Numbered from the stretch's first letter, positions 8,039 through 17,966 are shown. The stretch is DNA of 64,000 nt from Flavobacterium johnsoniae (GCF_030388325.1 NZ_CP103794.1:930001-994000); one strand, 5' to 3'. Notes: generated from the letters alone by a model not told the origin. Translations and numbers: made by a program.

Positions 8039-10696
8039 ATGAATTATCGATTTTTTCTGTTTTTTTTATTCATTTCTAATTTTTCACAATCACAGACCAT
8101 TACAGGTAAAATAACGGACTCAAGTGGTGTTGCTATTCCATCAATAAATGTGATAATTAAAAAAATACAGCAACCCAATCTTATTTTTCAATTTACCAAA
8201 ACCAACAATAAAGGAATTTATACTATTGTTTTAAAAGAACCTCTTGATAGCATTTTGATTGAAATAAGTACAATTTCTCATGAACCTATTTTGAGAAAAC
8301 TCTATGACATTCAAAAAAAGGGCGAAATTAATACTCAAAATTTTTTACTTCAGGAGAGGATTACAACACTTAAAGAAGTTGTTATATCTGAAAATAAACC
8401 TATAAGAGTTAAAAAAGACACTGTTATATATGATGCCCAAAAGTTTAAAGATGGATCAGAAAAAGTTATAGAAGATCTTTTGAAAAAATTACCTGGAATT
8501 ACGGTAGAAGATAACGGTCAAATAAAGTACAATGGAAAGGCCATAAAAAAAATGCTGTTAGATGGTGATGATTTGTTTGATAGCCAATATTCTATAGGTT
8601 CCAAAAACATTACTGCGGATTTATTAGATAAAGTAGAGGCGATTGATAATTACAATTCAAATGCAGTGCTAAAAGGGTTGGTGTCAAGTGACGATGTTGC
8701 TATAAATCTTAAATTAAAAAAAGGTAAAACTGATTTCTCAGGCAATTCAAAAATTGGATTTGGATTTACAAATAAATTTGATTTATCATTATCAGGACTT
8801 TTAATCAATTCTAAGACTAAAAGTTTTGGGATTTCTAGTTATAATAACATTGGTACAAATAATACACCCTATAATTTTATTTCAAACGCTTTGTCTGTAG
8901 AATCTTTGAATGAACAAAAGTTTATTGCAAAAGAAATTATAAATCCAGGTTCATTCAGCTCTTTTTTAGATGACAAATTTCATCGCATTAATAATAATTT
9001 TTATACAAGTTTTAATTCCTTGTATAAGTTTTCTTCAAAGATTACTGCTAGAGTTAATTTAGGTTTTTATAGTGATGAGTTAACAAGGATAAATAAGCAA
9101 ATTACTTTTTATAATACAAATGAAGATAGTTTTACGTCTAACCAGTCAGAAAACATTGCAAAATCTCCTAAAGTTTATAGCGCAAATCTTCAGTTAATAA
9201 ATAAAGTTAACAGTAAACTAAGCTGGGAGTATTTAGGAAAGTTTAATTATCAAACCATTGATTATAAAAGTGTGTCATCAAACAATGATTTACTTCAATC
9301 AAATAGACTTAGTTCCGAAAATTGGTTTACGAAACAGGATTTTAATGTAACTAAGCGATTAAGTGAAAATGATGGGCTTACAGGTATAGTGTATTATACC
9401 AACAGTAACGCTCCGCAAAATTATATTTTAACACCAGGTAATAATATTCAAGAAAACCAATCGAATGTTGTTAAGCAAAATATTCAAAACTCACGCTTTA
9501 ACAAAGAAGTTTTTAATACAAATACTACGTTTTTGCATAAATCGGAGAATTTTAAGTTTGCGGGTCGGATAGGGTATTACGCTGAGAAAAATGGTTTTAG
9601 ATCTTTATTACAAACTGTAAACGAAAATGATGTGTTATATTCAAACCCTGATTTTCAAAACAATTTATCTTACAATTATAGTTTTCCATACCTCGAAGGT
9701 GGTGTTACATACAATAAAGACAAATTTACAGTTAAGATAGATTTAGGTTCTCAGTATTTTGATTTAAAATTAAAAGATTCAGTTAAAGAAAATAACAATA
9801 CCAATAAAGAATTGACTTTTACACCGCGAATAAAATTGCTTTACAGATTGACAAAACATACTAACATATTTTCTAGTTACAGTTTTAATCAAATTGCACC
9901 GCAAGAAACAAACCTTTTTGAGGGTGTTGTACAAACAGCTTTTGGAAGCTTTAGTAGTAATGAGGCAAACATTCAGTTTTTAAAAACCCATAACTATACT
10001 ATTAATTTGAATTATGGCGATTCTTTTTACATGACCAATATGTCTTTAGGATTTAATTACAACCGAAGAGAAAATAATTATTTTTATAAATCCTTAATAA
10101 ATCAGAATTATACCGTATCAACAGGGTTTTTATTAAATTCTGGAAGTCAGGATTACGGATTTAATTTTACAGGTCGTAAGTATGTTTATTTATTAAGAAC
10201 AGATTTTAAATTACGTTCGAATTATAATATTTCATTATATAAAAATATTGTAAATAATTCTGATTTAAGAGATATTAAAGCTAAAAACTTAGACTTAAAT
10301 CTTACAACCAATTCTGCAATTATAGAAAATTTGTCTATTGAAAATGTATTTTCTTATCGCATTAATAAATTTACGGTTGATGAAGTTAGTAATAACAAAT
10401 TCAGCAGTATAAAGAATTCCTTTAAAACAGTTTTAAAAACTTCAGAAAGATTTAAAACTGTGGTTGCTTTAGATTATATCATTCCAGATCTGTCCTTTAG
10501 TAAAAATTATTGGTTTTTAGATTCTGAAATAACTTTTACGTCAAAAAACAAAAAAATAGATTATTCTATTATTGGCAGGAATTTAACGAATAACAAAAAA
10601 TTTGAAATGGTGAATATTAACGATTATTCGAAAAACATCTCTTCCCACAACCTTATACAAAGGTTTATTTTGGCAAGTGTAGCTTTTAAATTTTAA
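8039..10696 (+). CDS. Outer-membrane beta-barrel protein with carboxypeptidase-regulatory N-domain
   Basis: From ATG 8039 (MNYRFFLFF) the protein has about 885 residues; an in-frame ATG at 8021 overlaps the GLPGLI gene and is less likely. A signal peptide ends near SQSQT. A carboxypeptidase-regulatory-like beta domain follows (ITGKITDSSGVAIPSINVII), then a TonB-plug-like region (KDTVIYDAQKF.DGSEKVIEDLL..LPGI) and a long Tyr/Asn-rich beta-barrel ending in F (VAFKF), as expected for BAM insertion. This domain order is shared with Bacteroidota TonB-dependent receptors of the OMP_b-brl type. The substrate is unknown. It is paired with the GLPGLI protein. Confidence 0.88.
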   Translation: MNYRFFLFFLFISNFSQSQTITGKITDSSGVAIPSINVIIKKIQQPNLIFQFTKTNNKGIYTIVLKEPLDSILIEISTISHEPILRKLYDIQKKGEINTQNFLLQERITTLKEVVISENKPIRVKKDTVIYDAQKFKDGSEKVIEDLLKKLPGITVEDNGQIKYNGKAIKKMLLDGDDLFDSQYSIGSKNITADLLDKVEAIDNYNSNAVLKGLVSSDDVAINLKLKKGKTDFSGNSKIGFGFTNKFDLSLSGLLINSKTKSFGISSYNNIGTNNTPYNFISNALSVESLNEQKFIAKEIINPGSFSSFLDDKFHRINNNFYTSFNSLYKFSSKITARVNLGFYSDELTRINKQITFYNTNEDSFTSNQSENIAKSPKVYSANLQLINKVNSKLSWEYLGKFNYQTIDYKSVSSNNDLLQSNRLSSENWFTKQDFNVTKRLSENDGLTGIVYYTNSNAPQNYILTPGNNIQENQSNVVKQNIQNSRFNKEVFNTNTTFLHKSENFKFAGRIGYYAEKNGFRSLLQTVNENDVLYSNPDFQNNLSYNYSFPYLEGGVTYNKDKFTVKIDLGSQYFDLKLKDSVKENNNTNKELTFTPRIKLLYRLTKHTNIFSSYSFNQIAPQETNLFEGVVQTAFGSFSSNEANIQFLKTHNYTINLNYGDSFYMTNMSLGFNYNRRENNYFYKSLINQNYTVSTGFLLNSGSQDYGFNFTGRKYVYLLRTDFKLRSNYNISLYKNIVNNSDLRDIKAKNLDLNLTTNSAIIENLSIENVFSYRINKFTVDEVSNNKFSSIKNSFKTVLKTSERFKTVVALDYIIPDLSFSKNYWFLDSEITFTSKNKKIDYSIIGRNLTNNKKFEMVNINDYSKNISSHNLIQRFILASVAFKF

Positions 10697-10873
10697 AAAC
10701 AATAAAAATGCTTGATTTTCGAACCATATCAAGAAAATGGAAGATTATTTAAATCTATAGTCGTAGATGGTTTTTATATAAAATGAGTTGCATTAATAAA
10801 AAACGCCTCCTGTTTATCAATACGTTATAAAATTTGATTAAATTTATCTGGTACAATTTTAACATTTGTGATT

Positions 10874-12028
10874 ATGAATGCTTTAAAACTACCAAAACCA
10901 ATCCTTCCCCTCTTCTTTCTTTTAACCTTATTTTCTTCCTGTAAAAAAGAACAACCCAAAGCGCCGCCGCCAATGCAGGCTCCGTTTGTAACGGTTAAAA
11001 GTGAAGATGTCCCCATTTATAAAGATTTTGCGGGACAGACTTTTGGAGATTTAGACATTGAATTAATCGCCAGAGTTGACGGCATCCTGACCGGAATTCA
11101 TTTTAAAGAAGGTCAAAGAGTCAAAAAAGGCCAGCTATTGTACACCATCGATCCGTTAGAATATGACACCAAAGTAGAGCAGGTTCGCGGTCAAGTTGCA
11201 GGCGCTCAAAGTAATTTGGTAAATGCCGAAGAAGAACTAAAAAGAATCCGCCCGCTTGCTGATATGAATGCTGTTAGTAAACGTGAATTGGATGCCGCTG
11301 TCGCGAAAGATAAAGCGGCACGATCTAACTTAAACAGCGTTCAGGCCAGTTTAAGAAATCAGCAGATTGAAAGAAGCTACTGCGATATTCGATCTCCAAT
11401 TGATGGTGTAATCGGACTTTCGAATGCTAGATTGGGTGATTATATTACCAGAATTGGAAATGATGCTAAACTCAATACCGTTTCCAAACTAGAAAAAGTC
11501 AGAGTTCAATTTACAGTTAGCGAATCTGATTATTTACGATATCAAAAGCAGCTCAAAGCCGGAGAACGTATTACTGATCTTGCTTTAATTCTTTCAGACG
11601 GAAGCACCCATTCTGAAAAAGGAAGTCTTAATTTTTCTGATACTAAAATTGATCCCACAACTGGAACTGTAACTATCGAAGCGCAATTTCCTAATCCAGA
11701 CGGCACTTTACGTTCTGGTCAATTTGCAAAAGTCCGTGTTTTACTGCGAACCCAAAAAGACGCCATTGTTGTCCCTCAAAAAGCCGTGACCGAGATTCAG
11801 GGACTTTTTCAGGTTTCTATAATAGATTCTAAAAACACTATCCAAACCAGAATGGTCGAAGTTGGCCAAAAAATTGGTGTCGACTGGATTATTACCAAAG
11901 GTTTAAAACCCGACGAAAAAGTCGCCATAATTGGCAATCAATTTATACAGCCTGGATCAACTGTTGTTCCGGTTCCTTATGTTGCCGACAAAGATAAAAA
12001 GCAGATTGCATCATCTCTAAACAACTAG
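10874..12028 (+). CDS. RND efflux periplasmic adaptor lipoprotein
   Basis: Membrane-fusion subunit of an AcrA/MexA-type tripartite pump. From ATG 10874 the signal ends in the lipobox FSSC23, so it is a lipoprotein anchored in the inner membrane. The biotinyl-lipoyl halves are visible (IARVDGILTGIHFKEGQRVKKGQLL and YCDIRSPIDGVIGLSNARLGDYI), separated by a coiled-coil hairpin at about residues 100-155. A GTG at 10868 is also in frame but less attractive. It is followed 3 bp later by the pump gene. No adjacent regulator is evident. Confidence 0.93.
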   Translation: MNALKLPKPILPLFFLLTLFSSCKKEQPKAPPPMQAPFVTVKSEDVPIYKDFAGQTFGDLDIELIARVDGILTGIHFKEGQRVKKGQLLYTIDPLEYDTKVEQVRGQVAGAQSNLVNAEEELKRIRPLADMNAVSKRELDAAVAKDKAARSNLNSVQASLRNQQIERSYCDIRSPIDGVIGLSNARLGDYITRIGNDAKLNTVSKLEKVRVQFTVSESDYLRYQKQLKAGERITDLALILSDGSTHSEKGSLNFSDTKIDPTTGTVTIEAQFPNPDGTLRSGQFAKVRVLLRTQKDAIVVPQKAVTEIQGLFQVSIIDSKNTIQTRMVEVGQKIGVDWIITKGLKPDEKVAIIGNQFIQPGSTVVPVPYVADKDKKQIASSLNN

Positions 12029-12031
12029 ATT

Positions 12032-15000
12032 ATGGATAATTTCTTTGTACGCAGACCAATCGTTGCTATTGTTCTCTCCATTTTCATTGTTTTAATTGGA
12101 GCTCTTTCTGTCCTTTCAACTCCTATCGCCCAATATCCTGAAATTGCACCGCCTTTGGTACAAGTTTCAACAAGTTATCGTGGCGCAAATGCTTTAAATG
12201 TCGAACAGGCCGTTGCAACGCCAATCGAGCAAAAAGTAAACGGAGTTGAAAACATGCTTTACATGCAATCCACGAATACGGGCGATGGAAGTATGACGTT
12301 AAATATCACGTTTGATATGGGAACCGATTTGGATAACGCTACCATGCTGACCCAGAACCGCGTTAACGAAGCGACCAACAAACTCCCAAATGATGTTAAG
12401 ACAACAGGAGTTACCACAAAAAAGTCACTCTCAATGCCCATGCTGATTTTGTCCCTGTATTCTCCCAACAAAACTTTCGATGGAAACTTTCTGACCAATT
12501 ATGCCAATATCAACATTGTAGATGCTTTGGCACGTATAAAAGGAGTTGGAGAAGTTACACTTTATGGAGGAAGTAATTATGCCATGCGAATCTGGGTCAA
12601 GCCCGATATTATGGCCAAATACAATTTGACGGTGCCTGATATTATACGATCCATCCAGGATCAAAATGCCATTGCACCCGGAGGAAAATTTGGTGCTCCG
12701 CCGGCAACCGAAAATAACGAGTTTACATATAACGTCATGTTGAAAGACCGCTTGGTCAATCCTGAAGATTTTGAAAATATTATTCTAAAATCAAACATCA
12801 ACAATCAGCAGGTTCGTTTAAAAGATATTGGAACAGTAACTTTAGGAACAGAAAGCTATGCTTCAATTGCCAAATTAAACGGAAATCCCGCTGGAACTAT
12901 TGGAATCAAACAAATGCCGGGTTCAAATGCTCTCGAAGTTGCCGAAAATGTAAAAAACACGATCGAAAGACTAAGCAAAAGATTTCCACAGGATTTAAAA
13001 TATCGTGTTTCATTAGATACAACTCTCGCCATTTCTGAAGGAATTAACGAAATCATGCACACTTTGGTCGAAGCAATTATTCTGGTAATTATTGTAGTTT
13101 TTATCTTTCTCCAAAACTGGCGTGCGACTTTAATTCCGCTTTTAACCGTTCCTGTTTCATTGATTGGAGTTTTTATGCTTTTTCCGTTACTCGGATTTTC
13201 CATCAATGTACTTTCTCTTTTAGGATTGGTTCTTGCGATTGGTATTGTCGTCGACGATGCCATTGTGGTTGTTGAAGCCGTAATGCATCATATTGAACAT
13301 GGAATGTCTCCTCGGGAAGCCACCAATCAGGCGATGAAAGAAGTTTCTGGTCCTGTAATTGCCATTGCGATTGTATTGACCGCCGTATTCATTCCAGTAG
13401 CTTTAACGCCCGGAATTACGGGAAGATTGTATCAGCAATTTGCTATTACAATTGCTATATCGGTGATTTTCTCCGCTTTAAGCGCTTTAACTTTAAGTCC
13501 GGCGTTGTGTTCTCTTTTATTAAAACCGAATCAGGAAGCAAAAGGCTGGCTCGGGAAATTCTTCGCATGGTTTAATGATAAGTTTGGAAAATTCACTAAT
13601 AAATATACAGGCTTTTCAGGTTTTCTAATTAAAAAAACAGCACGAAGCTTAATCTTTATCGGAATTGTCGTTGGAGCAATTATTCTCTTGGGAGGAAAAA
13701 TTCCAGGCGGTTTCGTTCCTGAAGAAGATCAGGGATATATGTTTGTGAATATTGAGCTTCCGGGTGCTTCTTCTTTAGAAAGAACAGGGAAAGTAATTCA
13801 AAAAGTAGAACATATTTTATCGCAGAATCAAGGTGTTGAATATTACACTTCGGTTGCTGGATTTAGTTTAATCAAAAACTCAGTGGCAACCAACAATGGA
13901 TTTTTCTTTGTTGCTTTAAAAGAATGGAAAGAACGCGAACAAGACGTTTTCCAAATTCTAAAAGAAGTCAACGGAAAAGTAGTTTTCGGAATTCCCGAAG
14001 CAACTGTTTTTGCATTCGGGCCTCCGCCGATTACTGGAATCGGAAATGCGGCAGGATTCTCAATGATGCTTCAGGATCGGGAAGGAAATACACCTCAATA
14101 TCTTTTTGAAAATGCTCAGCAATTTATGGCCGAAGCCAAAAAAAGACCAGAAATTGGAACGATTAGAACAACATTCAATCCGAATGTACCGCAGATTAGT
14201 CTGGACATCGATCGGGAAAAAGTCACCGAACTTAACCTTTCATTATCTGATGTAAATCTCGCCATTGGAGCCAGTTTAGGAGGACAATATATTAACGAGT
14301 TCAATAAATTTGGTCGACAATATATTGTATTGCTTCAGGCCGATCCGAGTTATACCGTAAATCCCGAAGACATTAATAAAATATTTGTTCGGAGCAAAGA
14401 CAACAAAATGATTCCGATTACGAGTATTGCCACAATTCGAAAAGTAAGCGGTCCAGAGTTTACAACTCGTTTCAATTTGTATCGCGCAGCCGAAATTGGC
14501 GGAACTCCCGCTCCCGGATTTACTTCGGCACAAGCCATGGCTGCTTTACAGGAAACCGCAGCAAAGGTTCTTCCTGCAGGAATGGGCTACGAATGGGCAA
14601 ATATGAGTTATCAGGAAAAGCAGGCTGAAGGAAAAGGAAATACTGTTTTCTTAATGGCATTGCTTTTCGTGTTTTTAATTCTCGCCGCACAATACGAAAG
14701 CTGGAAACTGCCTTTCAGTGTTTTACTCGGAACGCCTTTTGCCGTTTTTGGCGCTTTTCTTGGTTTATATATCTGCCGCTTATTAAGTCCAGATTATGTC
14801 AATAACGTTTTTGCTCAAATTGGTTTAGTGATGCTGATCGGATTGGCGGCAAAAAATGCAATTCTGATTGTAGAATTTGCCAAAGAAGAATATGAAAAAG
14901 GAATGCCAGCAAAAGATGCTGCTTTGTACGCCGCGAAACTGCGCTTCCGTCCTATTCTAATGACGGCTTTTGCTTTCATTTTAGGAGTTGTTCCGTTGTT

Positions 15001-15178
15001 AACTGCAACTGGAGCTGGAGCACAAGCCAGAAAAGTTATGGGAATGACCGTTTTTAGCGGAATGCTCGTGGCGACCATTTTGGGAGTTTGTTTAATTCCG
15101 GTATTGTTTGTTTTTATTGAAACATTCGGAAAGAAAAAATCTGAAGAAACTGATCAACCTAAAACAGAAGAACAATGA
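12032..15178 (+). CDS. RND multidrug efflux transporter, HAE1/AcrB family
   Basis: 1048 residues, the normal AcrB length. It begins MDNFFVRRPIVAIVLSI, typical of HAE1 pumps, and has the proton-relay aspartates of TM4 (GIVVDDAIVVVE). The porter-domain sequences ARIKGVGEV.LYG and the TM11 region (LIGLAAKNAILIVEFA) also fit. It exports drugs or lipophilic compounds from periplasm or membrane using the proton gradient. It is the middle gene of the adaptor-pump-outer-membrane operon, and its stop overlaps the next start (ATGA). Confidence 0.96.
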   Translation: MDNFFVRRPIVAIVLSIFIVLIGALSVLSTPIAQYPEIAPPLVQVSTSYRGANALNVEQAVATPIEQKVNGVENMLYMQSTNTGDGSMTLNITFDMGTDLDNATMLTQNRVNEATNKLPNDVKTTGVTTKKSLSMPMLILSLYSPNKTFDGNFLTNYANINIVDALARIKGVGEVTLYGGSNYAMRIWVKPDIMAKYNLTVPDIIRSIQDQNAIAPGGKFGAPPATENNEFTYNVMLKDRLVNPEDFENIILKSNINNQQVRLKDIGTVTLGTESYASIAKLNGNPAGTIGIKQMPGSNALEVAENVKNTIERLSKRFPQDLKYRVSLDTTLAISEGINEIMHTLVEAIILVIIVVFIFLQNWRATLIPLLTVPVSLIGVFMLFPLLGFSINVLSLLGLVLAIGIVVDDAIVVVEAVMHHIEHGMSPREATNQAMKEVSGPVIAIAIVLTAVFIPVALTPGITGRLYQQFAITIAISVIFSALSALTLSPALCSLLLKPNQEAKGWLGKFFAWFNDKFGKFTNKYTGFSGFLIKKTARSLIFIGIVVGAIILLGGKIPGGFVPEEDQGYMFVNIELPGASSLERTGKVIQKVEHILSQNQGVEYYTSVAGFSLIKNSVATNNGFFFVALKEWKEREQDVFQILKEVNGKVVFGIPEATVFAFGPPPITGIGNAAGFSMMLQDREGNTPQYLFENAQQFMAEAKKRPEIGTIRTTFNPNVPQISLDIDREKVTELNLSLSDVNLAIGASLGGQYINEFNKFGRQYIVLLQADPSYTVNPEDINKIFVRSKDNKMIPITSIATIRKVSGPEFTTRFNLYRAAEIGGTPAPGFTSAQAMAALQETAAKVLPAGMGYEWANMSYQEKQAEGKGNTVFLMALLFVFLILAAQYESWKLPFSVLLGTPFAVFGAFLGLYICRLLSPDYVNNVFAQIGLVMLIGLAAKNAILIVEFAKEEYEKGMPAKDAALYAAKLRFRPILMTAFAFILGVVPLLTATGAGAQARKVMGMTVFSGMLVATILGVCLIPVLFVFIETFGKKKSEETDQPKTEEQ

Positions 15179-16542
15179 AAACCCTAAAGATACTTTTAGC
15201 GCTCTTTTTAATAGCTGTTTTTCCTTTCGGATGCATGGTCGGACCAAAATATGTTAAACCAGAACAGCCTCAGGCAGATTCTTTTCGATATAGCAAACAA
15301 ACTGGTGACACTACAAAATCGGTTACAACTATAAAATGGTCATCGATATTTAACGATGATGTCTTAATTGGCTTGATCGAAAAAGGAATCCAAAATAATT
15401 ATGATCTTAAAATTGCCATTGCTCGTTTAGAACAAGTGCAAGCCAATCTCGGAATGGCAAAAGCTGATTTATTTCCGTCTTTTCAATATTCTGGTCAGGT
15501 TAATAGCGCCCAAACCTTCCAATGGCCTTCAACGGCATTGGCAAATATGTCTTGGGAATTGGATTTCTGGGGAAAATACCGTCATCAAAAAAAAGCATTG
15601 CAGAATGAACTTTTAGCCACAGATGAGGCAAGAAAAGTAATTTTATCCAATATCGTAAGCAATATTGCTATTTCCTATTTTGAATTGCGTGATTTTGACA
15701 ATCAATTGGAAATCACAATTCATACGTTAGAAACTAGACAAAAAGCTTACGACATCATCAACGAGCGGTTTATAAGCGGTTATGTTGCGGAATTGGACAA
15801 AGTACAAATCGAACAGCAAGTTGCCATTGCCGAAGCGAATATTCCGCTAATCAAAAGACAGATTACGGCTCTAGAAAATGCAATTTCAGTTTTGATTGGA
15901 CAAGTTCCGCAAGCCATTCCTAGAGGAAAAACTAATAGCGAATTGTTGATTTTAGCTGAATTTCCAACTTCGGTTCCATCGGCTTTATTAGAAAACAGAC
16001 CCGATGTTAAACGTCAGGAATATTTGTATAAAGCAGCTTTTGAGAGAATTGGTGTTGCGCAAGCCATGCGATATCCGTCTTTTAACATTTCGGCAATTGT
16101 TGGTTTTACCAACATTATGATTAGTGATTTATTTAATGATGGCTCTTATATTCAAAATGTTGGCGGCGGAATTACCGGACCGATTTTCAATTTCGGAAAA
16201 AACAAACGCCGTGTCGATTACAACAGAAAATTAGCCGAAGAAATGAAGTTTAACTTTCAGAAAACATATCTAACTGCCATTGCCGAAGTTGAAAACTCAC
16301 TTCAAAACACCGCAATGTTCAAAGAAGAATGGACAGCCCGAAATAGACAAGTTGTAGCAGCACAGAAAAATTACGATCTTTCAAATGCAAGATATTACAA
16401 CGGTTATGTTTCTTATTTAGAAGTTTTAGATGCACAAAGATCTTTGTTTGAAGCACAATTAAGTCTTTCGCAATTAACTCAAAAACAATTGAGTTCTATG
16501 GTTCAGTTGTATAAAGCTCTGGGCGGAGGATGGAGTTTTTAA
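15175..16542 (+). CDS. RND efflux outer-membrane lipoprotein, TolC/NodT family
   Basis: 455 residues with lipobox FGC20 after a short signal peptide. MVGPKYVKPE at the mature N-terminus is characteristic of NodT/OprM channel proteins. Two outer-membrane efflux repeats with long helices are visible. The start ATG overlaps the pump stop by 4 bp, so translation is coupled. Last gene of the operon; a terminator nested in dispersed repeats follows. Confidence 0.94.
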   Translation: MKTLKILLALFLIAVFPFGCMVGPKYVKPEQPQADSFRYSKQTGDTTKSVTTIKWSSIFNDDVLIGLIEKGIQNNYDLKIAIARLEQVQANLGMAKADLFPSFQYSGQVNSAQTFQWPSTALANMSWELDFWGKYRHQKKALQNELLATDEARKVILSNIVSNIAISYFELRDFDNQLEITIHTLETRQKAYDIINERFISGYVAELDKVQIEQQVAIAEANIPLIKRQITALENAISVLIGQVPQAIPRGKTNSELLILAEFPTSVPSALLENRPDVKRQEYLYKAAFERIGVAQAMRYPSFNISAIVGFTNIMISDLFNDGSYIQNVGGGITGPIFNFGKNKRRVDYNRKLAEEMKFNFQKTYLTAIAEVENSLQNTAMFKEEWTARNRQVVAAQKNYDLSNARYYNGYVSYLEVLDAQRSLFEAQLSLSQLTQKQLSSMVQLYKALGGGWSF

Positions 16543-16640
16543 TCTTGAGGTTCAAAGGGACAGAGAGGCAAAGGGACAAAGGTTTCTCTCAATTCTTAAT
16601 AAAAGCATCTCTTTTGCACTTTTTCATCACATTACGTTAT

Positions 16641-16762
16641 CATTCCGTAGGAATGTTTGGTCGGTAGAAAAATTGCAATCACCCACATTTACGTTCCGTA
16701 GGAACGTTTGATGTTATCCGATTATAAAACGATATCCAAGAAATCAAACGTTCCTACCGAAC
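16641..16762. repeat. REP-like repeat, GTTCCGTAGGAAC family
   Basis: Contains the small palindromes CATTCCGTAGGAATG (16641-16655) and ACGTTCCGTAGGAACGT (16691-16707), plus an inverted copy ATCAAACGTTCCTACCGAAC (16743-16762). The last matches the reverse of the second over 19 of 20 bases. The architecture resembles the nested REP pairs at 4846 and 45791. Confidence 0.8.
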
Positions 16763-16776
16763 AAATAATAATTACG

Positions 16777-16814
16777 AAAAAAGGGTTGTTTCAATTATGA
16801 AACAACCCTTTTTT
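16777..16814. terminator. Bidirectional intrinsic terminator
   Basis: A perfect 17-bp stem (AAAAAAGGGTTGTTTCA with its reverse complement) and a 4-nt loop lie between the convergent efflux operon and brxA. A- and T-runs on both sides allow use in both directions. Confidence 0.9.
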
Positions 16815-16857
16815 AATCTTTGTACCTCTGTACCTTTGTTACTTTGAACCTAACGAA

Positions 16858-17268
16858 CTAGCAAAACTCGTTAAACGCATCTTGCAAATTCTCAGCGATT
16901 AATTCAGCTGGACGGCCTTCGATGTGGTGACGCTCTAACATGTGAACCAATTCTCCGTTTTTGAACAAAGCCATAGATGGCGATGAAGGAGGAAAAGGAA
17001 ACATATGTTGTCTTGCAGCATCAACAGCTTCTTTGTCAACACCAGCGAAAACTGTAATAAGGTGATCTGGTTTTTTAGCTCCTTCTAAACTCATTTTTGC
17101 TCCCGGACGTGCATTTCTAGCAGCACAACCGCAAACAGAGTTCACAACAACTAAAGTGGTACCTTCAGCTTTGATAGCATTCTCAACAGCTTCAGCACTA
17201 TGTAAATCTTGAAAACCTGCAGCTGTTAATTCAGCTTCCATTGGTTTTACCATGTCTAGTGGATACAT
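16858..17268 (-). CDS. Bacilliredoxin, BrxA/BrxB family
   Basis: 136 residues, beginning [10 protein letters not shown] with the family's C46-G-C48 motif in [16 protein letters not shown] and a C-terminal cysteine (Cys136). In Bacillus these thioredoxin-fold proteins remove bacillithiol from oxidised proteins. In Bacteroidota the small thiol partner is less certain, though many species are believed to make bacillithiol. A single-gene unit with its own -7 element and a terminator downstream. Confidence 0.92.
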   Translation of the reverse strand: MYPLDMVKPMEAELTAAGFQDLHSAEAVENAIKAEGTTLVVVNSVCGCAARNARPGAKMSLEGAKKPDHLITVFAGVDKEAVDAARQHMFPFPPSSPSMALFKNGELVHMLERHHIEGRPAELIAENLQDAFNEFC

Positions 17269-17300
17269 ATTCTTGTCTTTTAAATTTTACTTTTGAACTG

Positions 17301-17308
17301 CAAAGTTA
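17301..17308 (-). promoter_or_regulatory. Candidate -7 element for the bacilliredoxin gene
   Basis: Minus strand TAACTTTG, an exact TAnnTTTG match, 33 bp upstream of the start. A TTG further upstream is closer than the usual 17-23 bp spacing. Confidence 0.4.
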
Positions 17309-17386
17309 CAAAGTTTACTCGCAACTAGTTAATTTGAAGTATAAAGTTTTGTTATAGTTCGATATCAAAATTTAGATCTTAGAAAA

Positions 17387-17815
17387 TCAAATCGTTAATT
17401 GTTTCTTTTTCTTATCTGGAAATTGGTAATTGTATTGTTTTAAATGACTATTTCCGTTTGGTTTATGTCTAGTTGTTAGCACAGTCATTTTGTTTTTCTC
17501 AGGTATTTCAATTGTTGAAATGTAACTGCTTACATATTTTTTAAGTAATTGAAGATTATCAAAATTAACCGAATAAATTACTCTTTTGCCTTCGTTTTTT
17601 ATACTTACTAAATCTGCTTTTTTCAATTCTAGTAAATGTTTAGATAAAGTAGATTGAGCAAGCGGAATTAATTCAACTATTTCACCACAAGTTCTATTAT
17701 CTCTCTTCCAAAGCAAAGTCATTATTTGAATTCTTGTTGGATGACCAAGTGCTTTACAAATCTTACCAATTGCTTTGGTTTCCAAATCAAATTCCAAACG
17801 TTTTGTGATTCCCAT
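17387..17815 (-). CDS. ArsR/SmtB-family winged-helix regulator
   Basis: 142 residues. Residues about 15-90 carry the ArsR fold: LGHPTRIQIMTLLW, then the recognition helix region LAQSTLSKHLLELKKADLV and wing EGKRVIYSVN. The typical metal-binding Cys pair in the recognition helix (CVC) is absent, so this may be a non-metal sensor. The C-terminal 40 residues are a basic, low-complexity tail (ending PDKKKKQLTI). It stands alone; a palindrome 73 bp upstream is a possible operator. Confidence 0.88.
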   Translation of the reverse strand: MGITKRLEFDLETKAIGKICKALGHPTRIQIMTLLWKRDNRTCGEIVELIPLAQSTLSKHLLELKKADLVSIKNEGKRVIYSVNFDNLQLLKKYVSSYISTIEIPEKNKMTVLTTRHKPNGNSHLKQYNYQFPDKKKKQLTI

Positions 17816-17887
17816 AACCTTTTAAATTCATTTATCATCGTACAAAATCGATAATATTTTGACTCAACACATCTAAATGGTCAGGTA

Positions 17888-17907
17888 TTTTTTAGGCGCC
17901 TCAAAAA
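17888..17907. promoter_or_regulatory. 20-bp near-palindrome, possible operator
   Basis: TTTTTTAGGCGCCTCAAAAA is symmetrical except for one mismatched pair, around the GC-rich centre AGGCGCCT in an otherwise AT-rich gap. It lies upstream of the ArsR-family gene and downstream of crtY. It lacks a loop, so it is a poor terminator. An operator role is inference. Confidence 0.35.
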
Positions 17908-17966
17908 GTTTTTAAAATAAAAAAATAAGGTATTTTAGTCATCAGATAAAATTATCCAGAAGTATT

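Larger units (their letters stand above)
16548..16851. repeat. Composite nested repeat, TTCAAAG/CAAAGG outer arms
   Basis: The outer arms 16548-16584 and 16815-16851 are imperfect inverted copies built of short words (AGGTTCAAAG, ACAAAGG, CAGAGAGG). The same word set forms the repeat at 30587-30662. Inside lie a second palindromic family (16641-16762) and a terminator (16777-16814), giving a three-layer nested structure. It fills the whole 315-bp gap between the efflux operon and brxA. Confidence 0.8.

Noticed and set aside
12259..15078. Several 60-135 codon frames on the minus strand, and one plus-strand alternate frame at 13924-14109
   Set aside because: All lie inside the RND pump gene, whose product is full length and strongly conserved.
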